This document shows, one piece after another, positions 62,162-64,000 of a stretch of DNA of 64,000 nt. The stretch is taken from assembly GCA_022264855.1 (NCBI GenBank), contig JABYQU010000053.1:62001-126000 (forward strand), in the 5' to 3' direction. Source of the DNA: Lenzites betulinus. Taxonomy: Eukaryota > Basidiomycota > Agaricomycetes > Polyporales > Polyporaceae. The notes under the pieces are model-generated. The model saw only the letters and a list, made by a program, of their open reading frames with translations. It did not search any database and had not been told where the DNA came from. Position 1 is the stretch's first letter, and each line of letters starts with the position of its first letter. A program made the translations under genes and the position numbers.

Positions 62162-64000
62162 TCACGGACTCGACTTGCGCAAAATGACCATGAGCCCGTC
62201 CGAGTGCGCCGAGAAGATCGCGTCCACGACGAGCTCGCCCTCCGCGGGCCCCCCGCGCGTGCGCGGCGGCGGCGCGCGCATCCCCCCGCCGCCTCCTCCT
62301 CTCTCGCCTCTTTCCCTCTCCCTGTCTCCTCCCCGGTCCCTTTCCCTGTCTCCGTTCCTGTCCGCCCTGTCCCTTTCCCGCTCCCCGCGGTCCCGCTCGG
62401 TCACCCGATCCCGGTCGCGGTACCCCGCCCCGGACGAGGGCGGCGGGTATCCGTGCGCGGAGCGGACGTCGCGCGTGCGTGAGTGGGAGTGCGCGTGTGG
62501 GTCCGCGTGCATGTGTGAGTGTGTGCCGTTCCGGTGGCGCGAGGGTACGGGGTCGGGGTGGCGGATGCTGCGGGGCGGGCGAGAAATTAGTACAGGTGCT
62601 TGTGTTTTTGCCGGAGAGACAGAGACGCGCGAACAACGCGTCGCCCCAACCAGACACAACACAACGCTAAAGAACCAAAACGAAAACCAGACCACCCACC
62701 TCGAATCCCGCCCCCTAACAAGCACCGTAAACCGCCCAAACCCAAACCCCCCATCGCTCGGCGCCCCGCGCTCATTCACGCCCCACCCCTTGATCACGTC
62801 CACCCACGCGCGCACGAGCTCCTCGTCCCGCCGCGCCACAAAATCAAAGAAGGAGCGCCCCATGCAGGTGGTCGTGGGCAGGAGGCTGTCGTTCGCGCAG
62901 TAGAGGATGCCGCAGTTCACGCTGAAGCGGTCGAGGATGAGCGCGGTGCGCACGGACTGCTCGGGGAGGGGCGCGAAGGTGATCGCGCGCGGGCGCGAGG
63001 GGGAGGAGGGCGAGGAGGGGCGCGGGGGGATGGGGCAGGGGGGCATGGGGTTCGGGTCGTTCCAGCGCTGTGGGCGCGCAGCGGCGACATGTACACGAAC
63101 ACATGGTTAAACAGGCGCGGTCGGGGAGGAGCACGCGGGAAACGGGGAATAAAAAGTGAGCGAAAGAGAAGACACGAGCGGAGCCGCGGCGCTCACCCTG
63201 AACTCGAGATCGCGCGCGGTGGGCGTGATGATCTTGACCTCCTGCGCGGTGGACGCGTTGTGCATCGCCTTGGGGCCCGGGGCGGCGAACGAGACGCTGC
63301 CCACGAGCACGTTCTGACACACCGTGCGGCTCTGGGGGGGGGGGGGGATCTCCGCGTCAGCACTCAGTAATGCGCACTGCGCAGGGACGCGCGCGGGAGG
63401 GCCCGGCACGCGACGGGCAGAATAATGGAATAATGGGGAAGAACCGGGAGGGGAGAGGAAAGAAAGAAAGAAGGGGAGAAAGAAAGAGAGGAAAGACGCA
63501 CGATGCCGCAGAGGATGTAGCCCTTGTACGGGTCCTTGTGGCGCATGCGGAGGTAGGCGAGCACGGCGGCCTGGTCCTGGGAGATGGTGGTGTAGTGCAG
63601 CTCCTTCACCTCCGAGAACTCGTCCGGGTGGACGAGGTTGAGGGACGGCGTGCCGATGAGCTCGTGTGGCTCGAAGCCTGTCCGTCCGCGTCCGTGCGTG
63701 AGTGGTGAGCGGTGAGCGGTGAGTCAAAGGTAGGAGGTAGGAGGTAGAAGGGGGACGCGCACCTAGGAGGTCGTAGACGGACTCGGAGCAGTAGACCCAC
63801 TTCGCCTGGCGGGCAGGGCAGCGGGGAGGGGGCGAGGATTAGAGTGGGTTAATGGGCGTCAGGAGAGACGCGCTCACGTCTTCGGTGAAATCGACGATTC
63901 CGACTGGGCAGTGTCACACTGAGCACGGGCTGGGGGGCGGGGGAGAAAGGGGGAAGGAAGGACGCACTGAAGGAGACACAGGCGGGGGACGAGGAGTCCA
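62162..64000 (-). CDS. PAS-domain protein, 5' end outside window
   Basis: Probable sensor or transcription co-regulator. Exons on the complement: 63968 to beyond 64000, 63878-63903, 63763-63805, 63502-63677, 63197-63331, 62700-63067, 62162-62567, with consistent phases and GT-AG introns. The first PAS fold reads FIGIVDFTED, AKWVYCSESVYDLLG, FEPHELIG, VHPDEFSEV and LAYLRMRHKDPYKGYILCGI. A second PAS-like part is RFSVNCGILYCAND, MGRSFFDFVARRDEELV and WGVNERGAPSDGGFGFG. The C-terminal part becomes His/Ser then Arg/Asp/Glu-rich with a Gly run, and ends ILRKSSP. No GATA finger is visible and the flavin-binding Cys motif of LOV domains is not seen in the part present. A 14-base C run lies in the intron before exon 63197-63331 (63334-63347 as G on +). 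Confidence 0.85.

Noticed and set aside
61644..62657. 337-codon frame on the - strand
   Set aside because: It overlaps the terminal exon of the PAS gene in another frame and its remainder is simple-repeat DNA.
1..64000. tRNA or rRNA genes
   Set aside because: I looked for B-box-like GGTTCGAAT patterns and conserved rRNA stretches and saw none that could be folded into a proper gene.

Overview
The window looks like nuclear DNA from an Agaricomycete (mushroom or polypore-type basidiomycete). It is GC-rich. Its genes are cut by many 45-70 nt GT-AG introns and contain very small exons, and the families present (membrane P450s of the O-methylsterigmatocystin-oxidoreductase-like type, a short PAS protein, a Pro/Ala-rich winged-helix protein) fit that group. 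The species cannot be fixed from the sequence. All gene models were built by hand from splice signals, reading-phase bookkeeping and family motifs; no search was run.

Layout. (1) 1-29678 is a head-to-tail tandem triplication of a unit of about 10.2 kb. Each unit carries, on the + strand, a carnitine O-acetyltransferase gene with a peroxisomal C-terminus (AKL) and, on the - strand, a small conserved-looking hypothetical gene. The rest of the unit is GC-rich non-coding DNA with a G-run tract and a degenerate array of about 150 bp period. Only the third unit has both genes intact. Units 1 and 2 carry many single-base indels, mostly in homopolymers, and unit 1 also lacks 738 bp. (2) 29767-40155 holds three paralogous cytochrome P450 genes (-, +, +) with almost identical 10-exon structures, including a 14-nt microexon at the I-helix oxygen-activation motif. 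The third has a 1249-bp terminal-inverted-repeat element inside intron 1. (3) 41384-41951 is a RidA-family deaminase (-) and 42656-45117 a long Pro/Ala-rich protein with a winged-helix (H15-like) domain (+). (4) 45118-51029 is mostly non-coding and contains a second candidate non-autonomous element with CAAGGTG/CACCTTG motifs at both ends. (5) 51030-52321 is a HAD-family sugar/glycerol-phosphate phosphatase with a CRE octamer and TATA box upstream. (6) 53194-57310 (-) is a 27-exon RecQ-family DNA helicase. (7) 57311-62161 shows no convincing gene. (8) 62162 to beyond 64000 (-) is a PAS-domain protein whose 5' end lies outside the window.

How they work together: carnitine acetyltransferase shuttles acetyl units out of peroxisomes and the P450s are probably ER-anchored oxygenases. 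I see no backbone synthase, so I do not call a secondary-metabolite cluster. RidA, the phosphatase, RecQ and the PAS protein look like ordinary housekeeping or regulatory neighbours. The most notable features are the tandem CAT amplification with mosaic sequence differences, the element in the P450 intron, and the extreme microexon structure of the P450 and RecQ genes.
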